Assembly (NCBI GenBank): GCA_024697945.1
Contig: JAILRU010000105.1
Location: 1-42,875 of the forward strand
Direction of reading: 5' to 3'
Source: Bacteroidaceae bacterium
GTDB taxonomy: Bacteria > Bacteroidota > Bacteroidia > Bacteroidales > Bacteroidaceae
Length of the DNA stretch: 42,875 bases
Shown: one piece after another, positions 25,697 through 34,821 of the stretch
How the letters are laid out: the number at the start of each line of letters is the position of its first letter
Position numbering within the stretch: position 1 is the first letter of the stretch
Position numbers and translations under genes: made by a program
Notes under the pieces: model-generated
Seen by the model: only the letters and a program-made list of their open reading frames with translations
What the model was told of the DNA's origin: nothing
Database searches by the model: none

Positions 25697-27124
25697 CTAC
25701 AGGGATTTAGCTGCTTTATAACCGCTCTGCACTGAAACAGGCAAACCGCCTGACATAAGTGTCCTCATACCGGCAAATCGTAAGCCTTGCACGCTTTTGC
25801 TCTTTATGGGTACATTAAAGGGACTCTGCTTTGCGTGCCATATACTCATATAGCCACCTCTGTAACAGTTGCAGTACCGTTCATACGTGACAGGAGTGGC
25901 AAGGTCCGTAGCAACGACACACCCATCTATTTCAGGAAGATAGGCAGTCAGAAGCTTCTGAGCTTCTTGTACAAATTCCTGCTTCTTTGTCAGGTACGAG
26001 CCATCGTCCTTGGCCTTCTTCCAGTAATCGTAGGTATCGCCTTGAAAGAGAACCGTCAGGGAAGAGCAGCCTTCCGGAGCATAACCGTCCTGACCGCTGT
26101 AATGATACACCCAAAGTGTTGTATATTCATATCCGGCCATCCTCACAGGCTCCTTCAAATGTATGCGCAAAGTGGAAGGCAGGTAACTCAGGTTTTTCTT
26201 CACGCCAAGCGAGAACAGCGAACATTGTTCAGAATCAATACCCTTTGACAATTTACGAGCCCACTTCTCTTGCAATGGCTGGTCAAAAAGCTCACGCAAT
26301 GCCGTACAGGTGTCCATCGCCACAATCACATAGTCAGCAGGTTGCATGCATCCGTTCACCATTACTCCCTTTACGTGGTTCCCATCAATGCAAATCTTTT
26401 CCACTTTCGAGTGGTAGAGAATCTTACAACCAGCCTGCAGGACTGTCTTCTCCATATTCTTTGCCAAACGGCGAGAGCCGCCTGTGGGGAAGCCATTATC
26501 TCCGATATAATATCCTGCCAAAGTGCCGAAAAGGGAGAGGGCATTCTGTTCAAGATTCAGGACAGAAGACAGCATCTCCTTGACATTGGGATTCTTAAAA
26601 CGCTCCACATACAGACGTGAAGAAATACGTTGCAGACGGAAAAACAACGGGACGAAGACAGGCAATCCGATAATCCGCTTAGTCCAACCATTAATACCCT
26701 GTCCATCAAGTAAATAAATAGATACGGTTTTCACATGACGACGAAGCGCAAGAAGGGCTTTGCGGTCCTCAGGGGCAAAGTCAATGAGTTCCTGTGTCAG
26801 ACGGTCTATATCGCGCCAAAGACGCAGGGTGACGTCACCACTTCGGAATTCAAATACAGGGTCGGCATAAACTACAGGATTGTTTGCCTGCAATGCTCCC
26901 GTCTCTAACCAACGTTTATGAAAGGGCTGAAGACGCGGAGAACTGCCTACCAACCAATGGATGCCACCATCGAAAGTAAAGCCACTACGAATCCAGCTGG
27001 TGGAAACGCCTCCAGGACAATTACCCTGCTCGTAAACCGTTACCTCATGACCAGCACGTCGTGAATAGAATGCAGCAGACAGGCCAGCTATTCCCGCTCC
27101 TATTATAATGACTTTCTTCTGCAT
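25697..27124 (-). CDS. FAD-dependent oxidoreductase of the phytoene desaturase / CrtI family
   Basis: 475 aa. N-terminal dinucleotide-binding motif VIIIGAGIAGLSAAFYSRRA with the downstream acidic residue (VTVYEQ), and the family signature GGVSTSW...FDGGIHW. The C-terminal FAD-binding part reads RFAGMRTLMSGGLPVSVQSG. CrtI/CrtISO-type enzymes desaturate or isomerise carotenoids or saturate retinol; no other carotenoid genes are near, so the substrate is open. It lies 12 nt after mazG and is likely cotranscribed with it. Confidence 0.88.
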   Translation of the reverse strand: MQKKVIIIGAGIAGLSAAFYSRRAGHEVTVYEQGNCPGGVSTSWIRSGFTFDGGIHWLVGSSPRLQPFHKRWLETGALQANNPVVYADPVFEFRSGDVTLRLWRDIDRLTQELIDFAPEDRKALLALRRHVKTVSIYLLDGQGINGWTKRIIGLPVFVPLFFRLQRISSRLYVERFKNPNVKEMLSSVLNLEQNALSLFGTLAGYYIGDNGFPTGGSRRLAKNMEKTVLQAGCKILYHSKVEKICIDGNHVKGVMVNGCMQPADYVIVAMDTCTALRELFDQPLQEKWARKLSKGIDSEQCSLFSLGVKKNLSYLPSTLRIHLKEPVRMAGYEYTTLWVYHYSGQDGYAPEGCSSLTVLFQGDTYDYWKKAKDDGSYLTKKQEFVQEAQKLLTAYLPEIDGCVVATDLATPVTYERYCNCYRGGYMSIWHAKQSPFNVPIKSKSVQGLRFAGMRTLMSGGLPVSVQSGYKAAKSL

Positions 27125-27136
27125 CCGACATCCCGC

Positions 27137-27922
27137 TTATTCTTCCTTTTTAGCCTCGTTCCAGAGAGCATCCATCTGAGCCAAAGTCATTTCCTTGAGC
27201 TCCAAACCCTGTTCCTTTGCTTTCTGTTCCACATAGTTGAAACGACGGATGAACTTCTGGTTCGTGTGTTCAAGGGCATTGTCAGGGTTGATGTGATAGA
27301 GACGCGCCGCATTAATCAGACTGAAAAGGAAATCGCCAAACTCTGCCGTCTGCTTCTCGATGTTATCCTCCCGACCCAACTCTGCCTGAAGCTCGCCAAG
27401 CTCTTCGCGGACTTTCTCCCAGACATCCTCTTTCTTGTCCCAGTCGAAACCTACGGCACGGGCCTTGTCCTGAACGCGATAGGCCTTAATAAGTGAAGGA
27501 AGCGAGTTTGGCACGCCTCCAAGCACTGTCTTATTACCGTCTTTCTCGCGCTGCTTAATCTGTTCCCATGCCATCACCACTTCTGCGGCGGTCTTGGCAG
27601 CTCCGTCGCCATAGACATGCGGATGACGGAAGATGAGCTTGTCGCATAGTTTGTTACAAACATCTGCAATGTCGAATCGTCCGTCTTCACTTCCTATCTT
27701 AGCATAGAAGACGATATGAAGCAACACATCTCCCAGTTCCTTTTCGATATTGGGAACATCATCCTTCAGGAGTGCATCGCAAAGTTCAAAGGTCTCTTCT
27801 ATAGTATTAGGACGCAAGCTCTCGTTGGTCTGCTTATGGTCCCAGGGACATTTCTCTCTCAGTTCGTCCATTATATCAAGCAGCCGTCCGAAGGCCTGCA
27901 TTTTCTCTTCCCTTGTGTGCAT
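27137..27922 (-). CDS. mazG: Nucleoside triphosphate pyrophosphohydrolase
   Basis: House-cleaning enzyme that hydrolyses (d)NTPs, including non-canonical ones, to NMP and PPi. 261 aa, the usual length of the two-domain form. The N-terminal domain shows LREKCPWDHKQTNESLRPN and the metal-binding EExxE/ExxD pattern (EETFELCDAL, EKELGDVLLHIVFYA), repeated in weaker form in the second domain (ELGELQAELG, EFGDFLFSLIN). No mazEF genes are near, as is usual in Bacteroidota. Confidence 0.94.
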   Translation of the reverse strand: MHTREEKMQAFGRLLDIMDELREKCPWDHKQTNESLRPNTIEETFELCDALLKDDVPNIEKELGDVLLHIVFYAKIGSEDGRFDIADVCNKLCDKLIFRHPHVYGDGAAKTAAEVVMAWEQIKQREKDGNKTVLGGVPNSLPSLIKAYRVQDKARAVGFDWDKKEDVWEKVREELGELQAELGREDNIEKQTAEFGDFLFSLINAARLYHINPDNALEHTNQKFIRRFNYVEQKAKEQGLELKEMTLAQMDALWNEAKKEE

Positions 27923-27960
27923 TATGGTAGTTATATGAACTTTTTCTATAAATTTGACTA

Positions 27961-27968
27961 CAAAAATA
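27961..27968 (-). promoter_or_regulatory. Possible -7 box of mazG operon
   Basis: TATTTTTG on the minus strand fits TAnnTTTG, 38 nt before the mazG start. No TTG is found at the expected -33 distance. Confidence 0.4.
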
Positions 27969-28040
27969 TATCTTTTTGTGTAAAATAAGGCGAGTTTGGG
28001 GCATAAACGATGCTATAAGTGCAAAAAAGAGACAAAATGC

Positions 28041-28071
28041 TTGCAGATATGAGGAAAAACCCTTTACTTTG
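28041..28071 (+). promoter_or_regulatory. Probable promoter of second sigma gene
   Basis: TTGC at 28041 and TTACTTTG at 28064-28071 keep the 23-nt distance seen elsewhere, with one mismatch in the -7 box. Confidence 0.5.
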
Positions 28072-28150
28072 CAGCGACAAAAGATTAATAACGCACAAAA
28101 ACTAGCTGCCTATCGAAAGACATTACTCCAAAACCATACTTTGAGACGTA

Positions 28151-28741
28151 ATGAATGAATTATCTGCAATGACCGACCATGAGTTGGTTGAATTGTATGA
28201 AAAAGGCAACGACAGTGCATTCGACATTTTGCTCGGACGCCATCAAGCGTACATTTATTCCTATATCCTTTTTCTTGTAAAAGACAGCGACGTAGCCAAC
28301 GATTTCTTCCAGGAGACGTTCCATCGTGCTATTGTGGCGATTCGTTCCCACAAGTACCAGACGAGCGGTAAGTTCAGTGCCTGGCTCATGCGCATCGCCC
28401 ACAATCTCGTCATAGACAAGAGCCGTGAGAGCGAGACAAACTATACTGTCCGCGAGAATCAGGTCAAGCCTAAAGCTTTGAACAGTCTGCGTCTGAGCGA
28501 AGCGACACGCGAGGATGAAATTATTGACCACCAAAAGCGCGAGTCAATTCGTCATTTGCTGGACTACCTGCCTACGCCACAGCGAGAAGTCGTTATAATG
28601 CGCTTCTATGACGACCTCTCTTTCAAGGAGATAGCACAGCAGACTGGTGTCAGCATCAACACTTCCCTTGGCCGCATGCGCTATGCACTCATCAACCTCC
28701 GAAAGCTCATCCAGGAGAAGCAGATCAGCCTCGTAGGATAG
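28151..28741 (+). CDS. Sigma-70 family (ECF-type) sigma factor
   Basis: 196 aa. Region 2 at ~25-95 (VANDFFQETFHRAI, then FSAWLMRIAHNLVIDKSR) and region 4 at ~135-190 (LPTPQREVVIMRFYDDLSFK, then the helix-turn-helix EIAQQTGVSINTSLGRMRYA). No anti-sigma gene follows; the next gene is fabD, 139 nt on with its own promoter. This is a common stand-alone Bacteroidales sigma factor of unclear regulon. Confidence 0.92.
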   Translation: MNELSAMTDHELVELYEKGNDSAFDILLGRHQAYIYSYILFLVKDSDVANDFFQETFHRAIVAIRSHKYQTSGKFSAWLMRIAHNLVIDKSRESETNYTVRENQVKPKALNSLRLSEATREDEIIDHQKRESIRHLLDYLPTPQREVVIMRFYDDLSFKEIAQQTGVSINTSLGRMRYALINLRKLIQEKQISLVG

Positions 28742-28837
28742 TTCGCATTGAGGCCGATAGCATGACCTATATCAAATAATAATGTACGCGCGTAGAAGTT
28801 TATTGCATAAAGCGTGCGTTATTTGAATATTTTTTCG

Positions 28838-28845
28838 TACCTTTG
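28838..28845 (+). promoter_or_regulatory. Promoter -7 box of fabD
   Basis: TACCTTTG, 35 nt before the start codon. A TTTG at 28822 is too close for the standard -33 distance. Confidence 0.6.
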
Positions 28846-28880
28846 CACGCGAAAATATTAACAAAAGGAGTATAGACAAG

Positions 28881-29780
28881 ATGAAAGCATTAGTTTTTCC
28901 CGGTCAGGGAGCGCAGTTTACAGGAATGGGTAAAGAGCTCTATGACAACAACCCCAAAGCAAAGGAATTTTTCGAAAAAGCCAACGAGATACTCGGATTC
29001 CGTATCACCGACATTATGTTCGAGGGTGATGCAGAGGAACTGAAGCAGACAAAGGTAACACAACCCGCTGTGTTCCTGCACAGTGTAATCACAGCCATCT
29101 GCACGGGCGAGGCTTTCAAGCCCGATATGGTAGGCGGCCACAGTCTTGGTGAGTTCAGCGCCCTTGTTGCTGCTGGTGCCCTCTCCTTCGAGGACGGCTT
29201 GCGTCTGGTACATGCACGTGCTTTGGCAATGCAGAAAGCTTGCGAAGCAGCTCCCAGCACGATGGCCGCTATCATCAATCTCCCCGACGAGACTGTCGAG
29301 CAGATTTGTGCAGAGGTAAGTGCAGAAGGCAAGGGCGTAGTAGTTCCCGCCAACTACAACTGTCCTGGCCAGTTGGTCATCAGCGGTAATGTTGACGAGG
29401 TAAACGCTGCCTGCGAGAAGATGAAGGCTGCTGGTGCCAAGCGTGCCGTAGTGCTGCCTGTCGGCGGTGCCTTCCACAGTCCCCTCATGCAACCCGCCAA
29501 GGACGAGCTGCAGGCTGCCATCGAGAAGACAGAGTTCCACACACCTCTATGCCCTGTCTATCAGAACGTTGATGCAAAGGCTCACACCGATGCCACAGAA
29601 ATCAAGCAGAACCTCATTGCCCAGCTCACAGCCAGTGTCCGTTGGACGCAAGAGGTGCAGAACATGATAGAGGCTGGTGCTACCGAATTCACCGAATGTG
29701 GTCCTGGCCGTGCCCTGCAAGGCATGATAACGAAGATTGCCAAGGGTAACGAAAGCATCACCATCGACGGCATTCAATGA
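28881..29780 (+). CDS. fabD: Malonyl-CoA:ACP transacylase
   Basis: Transfers malonate from CoA to acyl carrier protein for fatty-acid synthesis. 299 aa. FPGQGAQ at the N-terminus, nucleophile Ser88 in GGHSLGEFSAL, catalytic His199 in GGAFHSPLM, and QVNVD-like QNVDAKAH near the C-terminus all fit the family. Its stop codon overlaps the next start (ATGA at 29777), so the GH13 gene is translationally coupled to it. Confidence 0.97.
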   Translation: MKALVFPGQGAQFTGMGKELYDNNPKAKEFFEKANEILGFRITDIMFEGDAEELKQTKVTQPAVFLHSVITAICTGEAFKPDMVGGHSLGEFSALVAAGALSFEDGLRLVHARALAMQKACEAAPSTMAAIINLPDETVEQICAEVSAEGKGVVVPANYNCPGQLVISGNVDEVNAACEKMKAAGAKRAVVLPVGGAFHSPLMQPAKDELQAAIEKTEFHTPLCPVYQNVDAKAHTDATEIKQNLIAQLTASVRWTQEVQNMIEAGATEFTECGPGRALQGMITKIAKGNESITIDGIQ

Positions 29781-31429
29781 CCATCTATCAGGTCTTTACG
29801 CGTCTCTTTGGTGCTGACAAGGAGACTTGCGTCCCTTCCGGCTCAAAGAAGCAGAACGGATGCGGAACAATGCAAGACTTTACAGCCAAGGCTCTGGAGC
29901 AAATCAGGGCGCTTGGCTGTACGCATATCTGGTACACAGGCATCATCGAACATGCCAGCAAGACGGATTATAGTGCTTATGGCATTCTAGCCGACAATCC
30001 CGATGTCGTGAAGGGTGAAGCCGGCAGTCCATACGCCATCCGTGACTACTATGATGTTGACCCTGACCTGGCAAAAGACCCGACGAAGCGCATCCGTGAG
30101 TTTGAGCTTCTCGTAGAGCGGACGCACAAGGCAGGCCTGAAAGTCATCATCGACTTCGTACCCAATCACGTGGCGCGTCAGTACCATTCCGATGCAAAGC
30201 CTGCCGGTGTCCGTGACCTCGGCGAGGACGACAACACCGCTTGCACCTTCTCGACTGACAACAACTTCTACTATCTTCCTGCCGAGCAATTACATCTCGA
30301 CAACATCCTGTCAGACAGCACCTATAGGGAGATTCCCGCAAAGGCGACGGGCAACGACAACTTTACTGCATGGCCTGGCAAGAACGACTGGTACGAGACG
30401 GTCAAGCTGAACTATGGTATTGACATCCTCGGCGGCAGACAAGGCCACTTCTCCCCTACTCCAGACACTTGGCACAAGATGCTCCACATCCTGCTCTATT
30501 GGGCAGCCAAGGGCATCGACGGCTTCCGTTGCGATATGGCGGAGATGGTGCCTGTGGAGTTCTGGGAGTGGGCATTGCCACAGGTCAAGACCACTTATCC
30601 CCACATCATCTTCATAGCTGAGGTCTATAATCCCAGCCTCTATCGCGACTACATCCATCGTGGTCACTTCGACTATCTCTACGACAAAGTAGGGCTTTAC
30701 GACACATTGCTTAATGTCTGTCGCGGTCAGAGCACCCAGGACATCACATCCTGCTGGCAGGCGGTCGATGACATCCGTGGCAAGATGCTCAACTTCCTCG
30801 AGAATCATGATGAACAGCGACTGGCAAGTGATTTCCAGCTTGGAGATGCGAGGAAGGCCTTGCCGGCATTGCTCGTCAGCAGCCTCATGCCCTCTCCCTT
30901 CATGCTTTACTTCGGGCAGGAACTGGGCGAACGTGGTATGGATGCAGAGGGTTTCAGCGGTATGGACGGACGCACCTCCATCTTCGACTACTGGAGTGTT
31001 CCCACGATTCGGCGTTGGCGTAACAAAGGTCACTTCGACTATAAGTTGCTGACATCCGAGGAGATATCCTTGCAAGGAACATATCAACGCATTCTACAGC
31101 TTAGGGAACAAGCCGAATGGGCGGCAGGAGGTTTCTATGACCTGATGTATGCCAATCCGCATCTGCACAGCCAGTATGCCTTTGTCCGCCATCATTCCGC
31201 CAAGGGTCAGGGGAAGCATTTCGCCCTCATTATCGCCAACTTCTCCGATTCTGAGGAGACAATTTCACTTAACCTGCCCAGACATCTCTTCGAATACACA
31301 GGCATTAAGGAGAAAAAACGTCTGTCATTGACCAATCTCCTGACCGACAGGAAGATGACAGTTTCCTTCAATCCCGAAGAACCGCTGACAATCACCCTTC
31401 CTGCCAACTTCGGCGTAGTGCTTGGTTAG
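29777..31429 (+). CDS. GH13 alpha-amylase family enzyme
   Basis: 550-aa glycoside hydrolase. The GH13 barrel motifs are in order: VIIDFVPNHVA (region I), GFRCDMAEM with nucleophile Asp253 (II), FIAEVYN with acid/base Glu282 (III) and FLENHDEQ with Asp345 (IV). A C-terminal beta domain of ~100 residues (from ~465) follows. No signal peptide, so it acts in the cytoplasm, probably on maltodextrin or glycogen. It overlaps fabD by 4 nt at its start and the convergent GH25 gene by 4 nt at its end. Confidence 0.93.
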   Translation: MTIYQVFTRLFGADKETCVPSGSKKQNGCGTMQDFTAKALEQIRALGCTHIWYTGIIEHASKTDYSAYGILADNPDVVKGEAGSPYAIRDYYDVDPDLAKDPTKRIREFELLVERTHKAGLKVIIDFVPNHVARQYHSDAKPAGVRDLGEDDNTACTFSTDNNFYYLPAEQLHLDNILSDSTYREIPAKATGNDNFTAWPGKNDWYETVKLNYGIDILGGRQGHFSPTPDTWHKMLHILLYWAAKGIDGFRCDMAEMVPVEFWEWALPQVKTTYPHIIFIAEVYNPSLYRDYIHRGHFDYLYDKVGLYDTLLNVCRGQSTQDITSCWQAVDDIRGKMLNFLENHDEQRLASDFQLGDARKALPALLVSSLMPSPFMLYFGQELGERGMDAEGFSGMDGRTSIFDYWSVPTIRRWRNKGHFDYKLLTSEEISLQGTYQRILQLREQAEWAAGGFYDLMYANPHLHSQYAFVRHHSAKGQGKHFALIIANFSDSEETISLNLPRHLFEYTGIKEKKRLSLTNLLTDRKMTVSFNPEEPLTITLPANFGVVLG

Positions 31430-32310
31430 TCCGATTCCGATGCCGACTCCGGCAGGGTGAGCTCCATAAGCTCCTGGAATGTACCGTTGAAGATGTTGCA
31501 ATCCACGAAACCTTTGATGCCCGAGACCTTCCCGCAGTCCGTATGCTGCCAGAAAGTCCACTTGCCTTTGTATTCGAGCTCCTCCACATAGTAATGCGCT
31601 ATCCAATAGGGATAGGCATTGAATTCGGGCGTGTTCAGGTAGTCAACCTTGAACTTATAACCGGTATAGAGAATCGGTTTGACGCCATACTCCGCTTCGG
31701 CCATATCGAGCCAAATCTTCACATCCCGACGAAGCTGTTCCGTGGTCAGGTTACCCTTCTTCTCTATGTCTAAGACAGGTGGCAAATCGCCAGGTTCCAG
31801 CTGGGCGATACTCAGATAATAGTTAGCCTGCTTTCGGGGGTCAACTCCTGGAACAAAGAAATGATAAGCGCCTCTGACCAAGTCGTTTCTCCTTGCATTG
31901 GCAAAGTTTCTGTTGAAGTTATCGTCCAACAGTTTCTCGCCCTCTGTTGCCTTGATAAAGACGAAGCTGACGGGAGCATCTCCGATGGAGGCGTTGCGCA
32001 GTTTCTCCCAGTTGATGCGCTCTTGATAGTGGCTGATGTCGATGCCGCGCACGTCATAGCCTTCCGGATAGGTGGGAGTGCCGTAGATGGCTCTCCAGCG
32101 GAAACTGAAGGGACTGACGAAGGTATAGTAGAAGAAGCAAATGTAGGCGGCAGCGATGAGTAAGCCCCCAAGCCATAAGACCCAGGCTGGGAAGCGACGG
32201 AAGAAATGCAAGACCCCCCAACTCCCTTTACGGGGAGTCCTTTTACCTCTCTTTTTCTTCGAGCGGCTATGTCCTCCCCCTGAAGGGGGCCGGGGGGTCT
32301 TGGTCTTCAT
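31426..32310 (-). CDS. Membrane-anchored GH25 lysozyme-like muramidase
   Basis: 294 aa. GH25 domain from ~88: RGIDISHYQ with Asp91, FVFIKATEG, RGAYHFF, LPPVLDIEKKG with Asp181 and Glu183 (catalytic pair), and WTFWQHTD near the C-terminus. It would cleave peptidoglycan glycan strands. One membrane helix at ~42-64 (AWVLWLGGLLIAAAYICFFY) anchors it. The basic cytosolic tail (~1-38) is encoded by two C/G-run palindromes, so the true start might be later. It begins 4 nt after the pfp stop and is likely cotranscribed with pfp. Confidence 0.9.
   Translation of the reverse strand: MKTKTPRPPSGGGHSRSKKKRGKRTPRKGSWGVLHFFRRFPAWVLWLGGLLIAAAYICFFYYTFVSPFSFRWRAIYGTPTYPEGYDVRGIDISHYQERINWEKLRNASIGDAPVSFVFIKATEGEKLLDDNFNRNFANARRNDLVRGAYHFFVPGVDPRKQANYYLSIAQLEPGDLPPVLDIEKKGNLTTEQLRRDVKIWLDMAEAEYGVKPILYTGYKFKVDYLNTPEFNAYPYWIAHYYVEELEYKGKWTFWQHTDCGKVSGIKGFVDCNIFNGTFQELMELTLPESASESD
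32205..32306. repeat. Two C/G-run palindromes in the GH25 5' coding region
   Basis: 32210-32239 (accccccaactccc / ggggagt) and 32271-32301 (cctccccc / gggggccgggggg). Read on the minus strand they encode RPPSGGG and RTPRKGSWGV of the GH25 N-terminal tail. Confidence 0.75.
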
Positions 32311-32314
32311 CTAT

Positions 32315-33961
32315 TTATGCCTGTTCCAATGCCAAGGTCTTGGTGCACTGGTCACACACTTCGCTGGGGCCCCAGTACTGGATGGGACCGGGATATACGT
32401 AACATGTGTTCTTTGCCCACTCCTCGCGCTTGCTGGCGAAGTACTTGAAGGGCGCGCCGTCAAGCTCTACAAGCGCCTTGCGGATAACGGGCTTCATGGC
32501 ACCGTTGCGGCGCTCCATGTTCATCATCATCGTGATGGGCACACCGCCTGCAATCCACTCGGCAGCAGGAGCCGTAGTGTTCTTGATGACGCTCATATAA
32601 CCGGTCTTGCCGTTGGCAATCAGGCGACTGGCATTGTAACCGAGGCTGTAGCAGTAGTCAGCATCGTAGTTGCTGGGAGCAGCACAGCGGCCTTCGTAGC
32701 CGAAGAAGTGGTGCTGGGCAGAGAACTTGCCGTTGTACTTGCCTTCCTGCTTCCAGGCCTGAAGCTTCATGGCAACCATAGCGCTGAGGAGCTTCTCGGT
32801 CTCAATGAGGCTGACCTGCACATTGCCGTGGGGGTCACGGTCCAGACAGAGCTGACGCTCCACATCCTTGGGCAGAGACTCCAGCACCTTGAGGTTCTCA
32901 GGAGCAATATGGCTCTTCACGAAAGCCACCTGAGCATCCTTGCTCTCGAACTCACGGCTCTCGCCTGTAGCGGGGTCGGTAAGAACCTCGTTCAGCTCGG
33001 CAATAAGCTTCTTGATGGCAGGGATGAACTCAATCAGACCTTCAGGAATCAGTACGGTACCGAAGTTGTTACCCTCAGCAGCACGGTCTGCAACAATCTT
33101 GGCAAGATAGGTCACCACGTCGTCCAACGACATAGCCTTCTGCTCTACCTCCTCTGAAATCAGACAAGCATTGGGCTGAGTCTGCAGGGCGCATTCCAGG
33201 GCAATGTGACTTGCACTACGGCCCATCAACTTGATGAAGTGCCAGTACTTACGTGCGCTGTTGCAGTCGCGCTGGATGTTGCCAATCAGTTCGCTGTAGG
33301 TCTTGCAGGCTGTATCGAAGCCGAAGCTCGTCTCAATCTGCTCGTTCTTCAGGTCGCCGTCGATGGTCTTGGGACAACCGATAACCTGCACGCCGTAGTT
33401 CTTGGCAGCATAGTATTCAGCCAGCACACAGGCATTGGTATTGCTGTCGTCGCCACCGATGATGACGAGCGCCTTGATGCCCAGCTTGCGCAGAATCTCG
33501 ATGCCACTCTCGAACTGAGCCTCCTTCTCCAGCTTCGTACGGCCAGAGCCGATGATGTCGAAGCCACCAGTATTGCGGTACTCGTCGATGAACTCGTCTG
33601 TAAACTCCACATACTTATGGTCAACGAGACCACCAGGTCCCATCAGGAAGCCATAGAGCTTGCTGTCCTTGTTGAGGGACTTCACACCGTCGTAGAGGCC
33701 GCTGATGACATTGTGTCCGCCAGGAGCCTGACCACCGCTGAGGATGATGCCGACATTGAAAGGTTCGAGAGGCTTCTGTTCTCCAGCCTGGAAAGTAATC
33801 ACAGGCATACCATAAGTATTGGGGAACATAGCCTTGATTTCATCTTGGTTACCAACGCTCTGAGTGGCAGCACCTTCTACTGCTACGACAGGACCCTGCA
33901 GGGCCTTAGGAAGTTTGGGCTGATAGGCAGCGCGAGCCACCTGAAGTGCACTTTTCTTCAT
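32315..33961 (-). CDS. pfp: Diphosphate--fructose-6-phosphate 1-phosphotransferase
   Basis: PPi-dependent phosphofructokinase, reversible, in glycolysis/gluconeogenesis. 548 aa, the length of the long plant-beta-like type found in Bacteroidales. Motifs: ILSGGQAPGGHN (~73), IIGGDDSNTN (~168-176; the second Asp where ATP-dependent enzymes have Gly marks PPi use), PKTIDGDLK with catalytic Asp201, and MGRSASHIALE. Start ATG at 33961 with a TACCTTTG box 65 nt upstream. First gene of a two-gene unit with GH25. Confidence 0.96.
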   Translation of the reverse strand: MKKSALQVARAAYQPKLPKALQGPVVAVEGAATQSVGNQDEIKAMFPNTYGMPVITFQAGEQKPLEPFNVGIILSGGQAPGGHNVISGLYDGVKSLNKDSKLYGFLMGPGGLVDHKYVEFTDEFIDEYRNTGGFDIIGSGRTKLEKEAQFESGIEILRKLGIKALVIIGGDDSNTNACVLAEYYAAKNYGVQVIGCPKTIDGDLKNEQIETSFGFDTACKTYSELIGNIQRDCNSARKYWHFIKLMGRSASHIALECALQTQPNACLISEEVEQKAMSLDDVVTYLAKIVADRAAEGNNFGTVLIPEGLIEFIPAIKKLIAELNEVLTDPATGESREFESKDAQVAFVKSHIAPENLKVLESLPKDVERQLCLDRDPHGNVQVSLIETEKLLSAMVAMKLQAWKQEGKYNGKFSAQHHFFGYEGRCAAPSNYDADYCYSLGYNASRLIANGKTGYMSVIKNTTAPAAEWIAGGVPITMMMNMERRNGAMKPVIRKALVELDGAPFKYFASKREEWAKNTCYVYPGPIQYWGPSEVCDQCTKTLALEQA

Positions 33962-34025
33962 GATTCTTGAATTTGTTATTGTATTATAATGTTTAACTTA
34001 TTTCCGTTGTCCATTAAAACGACTG

Positions 34026-34033
34026 CAAAGGTA
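34026..34033 (-). promoter_or_regulatory. Promoter -7 box of pfp
   Basis: TACCTTTG on the minus strand. The -33 region is occupied by a gtgaaaa repeat array (34043-34077) and has no TTG. Confidence 0.65.
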
Positions 34034-34042
34034 CAAAAAAAA

Positions 34043-34077
34043 GTGAAAAGTGAAAAGTGAAAAGTGAAAAATGAATG
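34043..34077. repeat. gtgaaaa 7-nt array upstream of pfp promoter
   Basis: gtgaaaa at 34043, 34050, 34057 and 34064, then atgaatg. Unlike most arrays here, its A-rich strand is opposite to the neighbouring minus-strand genes. A further 11-bp direct repeat (agttaaaggga) follows at 34095-34117. Confidence 0.9.
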
Positions 34078-34137
34078 GAAAAGAATGGAAAAGGAGTTAA
34101 AGGGAAGTTAAAGGGAAGTTTTATGCAGGGCTAAAAA

Positions 34138-34250
34138 CTCCCCTCCCATCAAGGGGCGAAGAAGGCCTTTAGATGATTGCCCTTTGGCAATCAGTGCCTG
34201 ATGAGGGGAGGAATCTAAGATTCCGACGGAGGCCTGGCAGGGGTGGGGTC
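34138..34250. repeat. Large structured C/G-run repeat element
   Basis: About 113 bp with pyrimidine-rich left arm (ctcccctcccatcaagg), an inner palindrome gattgccctttggcaatc (34177-34194), a right arm cctgatgaggggagg (34198-34212) that can pair with the left arm, and a final aggggtgggg. It looks like the long form of the C/G-run repeats seen inside genes. With the pfp promoter and the 7-nt array it fills the gap 33962-34263, which holds no gene. Confidence 0.75.
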
Positions 34251-34263
34251 TTTCATTTATCAT

Positions 34264-34731
34264 TTAGGGCAAAGCCCGCTCCCCCCATTGCGTACTGTTG
34301 AAGGCACGGATGTAGCCGTTCAGCTGGGCGTAGCGCCAGTCGGCGTTGCTTTCGGGGTCGTAGCCTGGACCGTTCTCCTGGACGCACATTGCCGAAGCCA
34401 GTGCCATCATCCTGTCGCGGTCGTAGAAGCTGAGTGCCTCGTTGCGGTCGATGTGGCTTCGCTCGCAGACGCTGCGGATGTATGCCTCCGTGTTGTTCTC
34501 CGTTGGTGGTGCCCAGCGGCGGACAATCTGTGCGACGGTCCGCAGCTTGTAGGCGTTCATGTACTTCTTCAGCAGCAGGAAGGCCGCCCGCCATCCGTCC
34601 TGCATCGTTGAGAACTGGCAGAACAGACCTCTCCCGACCTCCCCTTGAGGGGAGGAGATTTCGCCTACCCAGGGGTTCTTTCCTTTTCTGATATTCAATG
34701 GGTTGTTGTTTCTAATTCCTCTTGGTTCCAT
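34264..34731 (-). CDS. P5-like structural protein / muramidase-like
   Basis: 155 aa, no signal peptide. The N-terminal RGIRNNNPLNIRKG motif followed by a helical domain (WRAAFLLLKKYM, VAQIVRRWAPPTENNTEAYI) is typical of proteins annotated as phage-type structural protein P5 or lysozyme-like in Bacteroidales accessory clusters. Residues ~25-37 (ISSPQGEVGRGL) are encoded by a C/G-run palindrome and probably form an added loop. It is the last gene of the VirE/DUF3987 set, 90 nt after DUF3987, behind an 8-nt repeat leader. Peptidoglycan cleavage is inferred from the family. Confidence 0.75.
   Translation of the reverse strand: MEPRGIRNNNPLNIRKGKNPWVGEISSPQGEVGRGLFCQFSTMQDGWRAAFLLLKKYMNAYKLRTVAQIVRRWAPPTENNTEAYIRSVCERSHIDRNEALSFYDRDRMMALASAMCVQENGPGYDPESNADWRYAQLNGYIRAFNSTQWGERALP
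34626..34665. repeat. C/G-run palindrome inside P5-like gene
   Basis: cctccccttgaggggagg core with flanking cctctcccg, read on the minus strand as SPQGEVGRGL in frame with the surrounding protein. Confidence 0.8.
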
Positions 34732-34738
34732 AAAATTT

Positions 34739-34778
34739 GAGTTTATGAGTTTATGAGTTTTTAAGTTTATGAGTTTTC
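34739..34778 (-). repeat. 8-nt array in the P5-like gene leader
   Basis: Units gagtttat, gagtttat, gagttttt, aagtttat, gagttttc on the plus strand (A-rich on the mRNA strand), ending 8 nt before the start codon at 34731. It continues upstream into acttgtttt-type 9-nt units (34786-34815). Confidence 0.85.
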
Positions 34779-34821
34779 TCTCTAAAACACTTGTTTTGGT
34801 TGTTTTACTTGTTTTGTTGTT

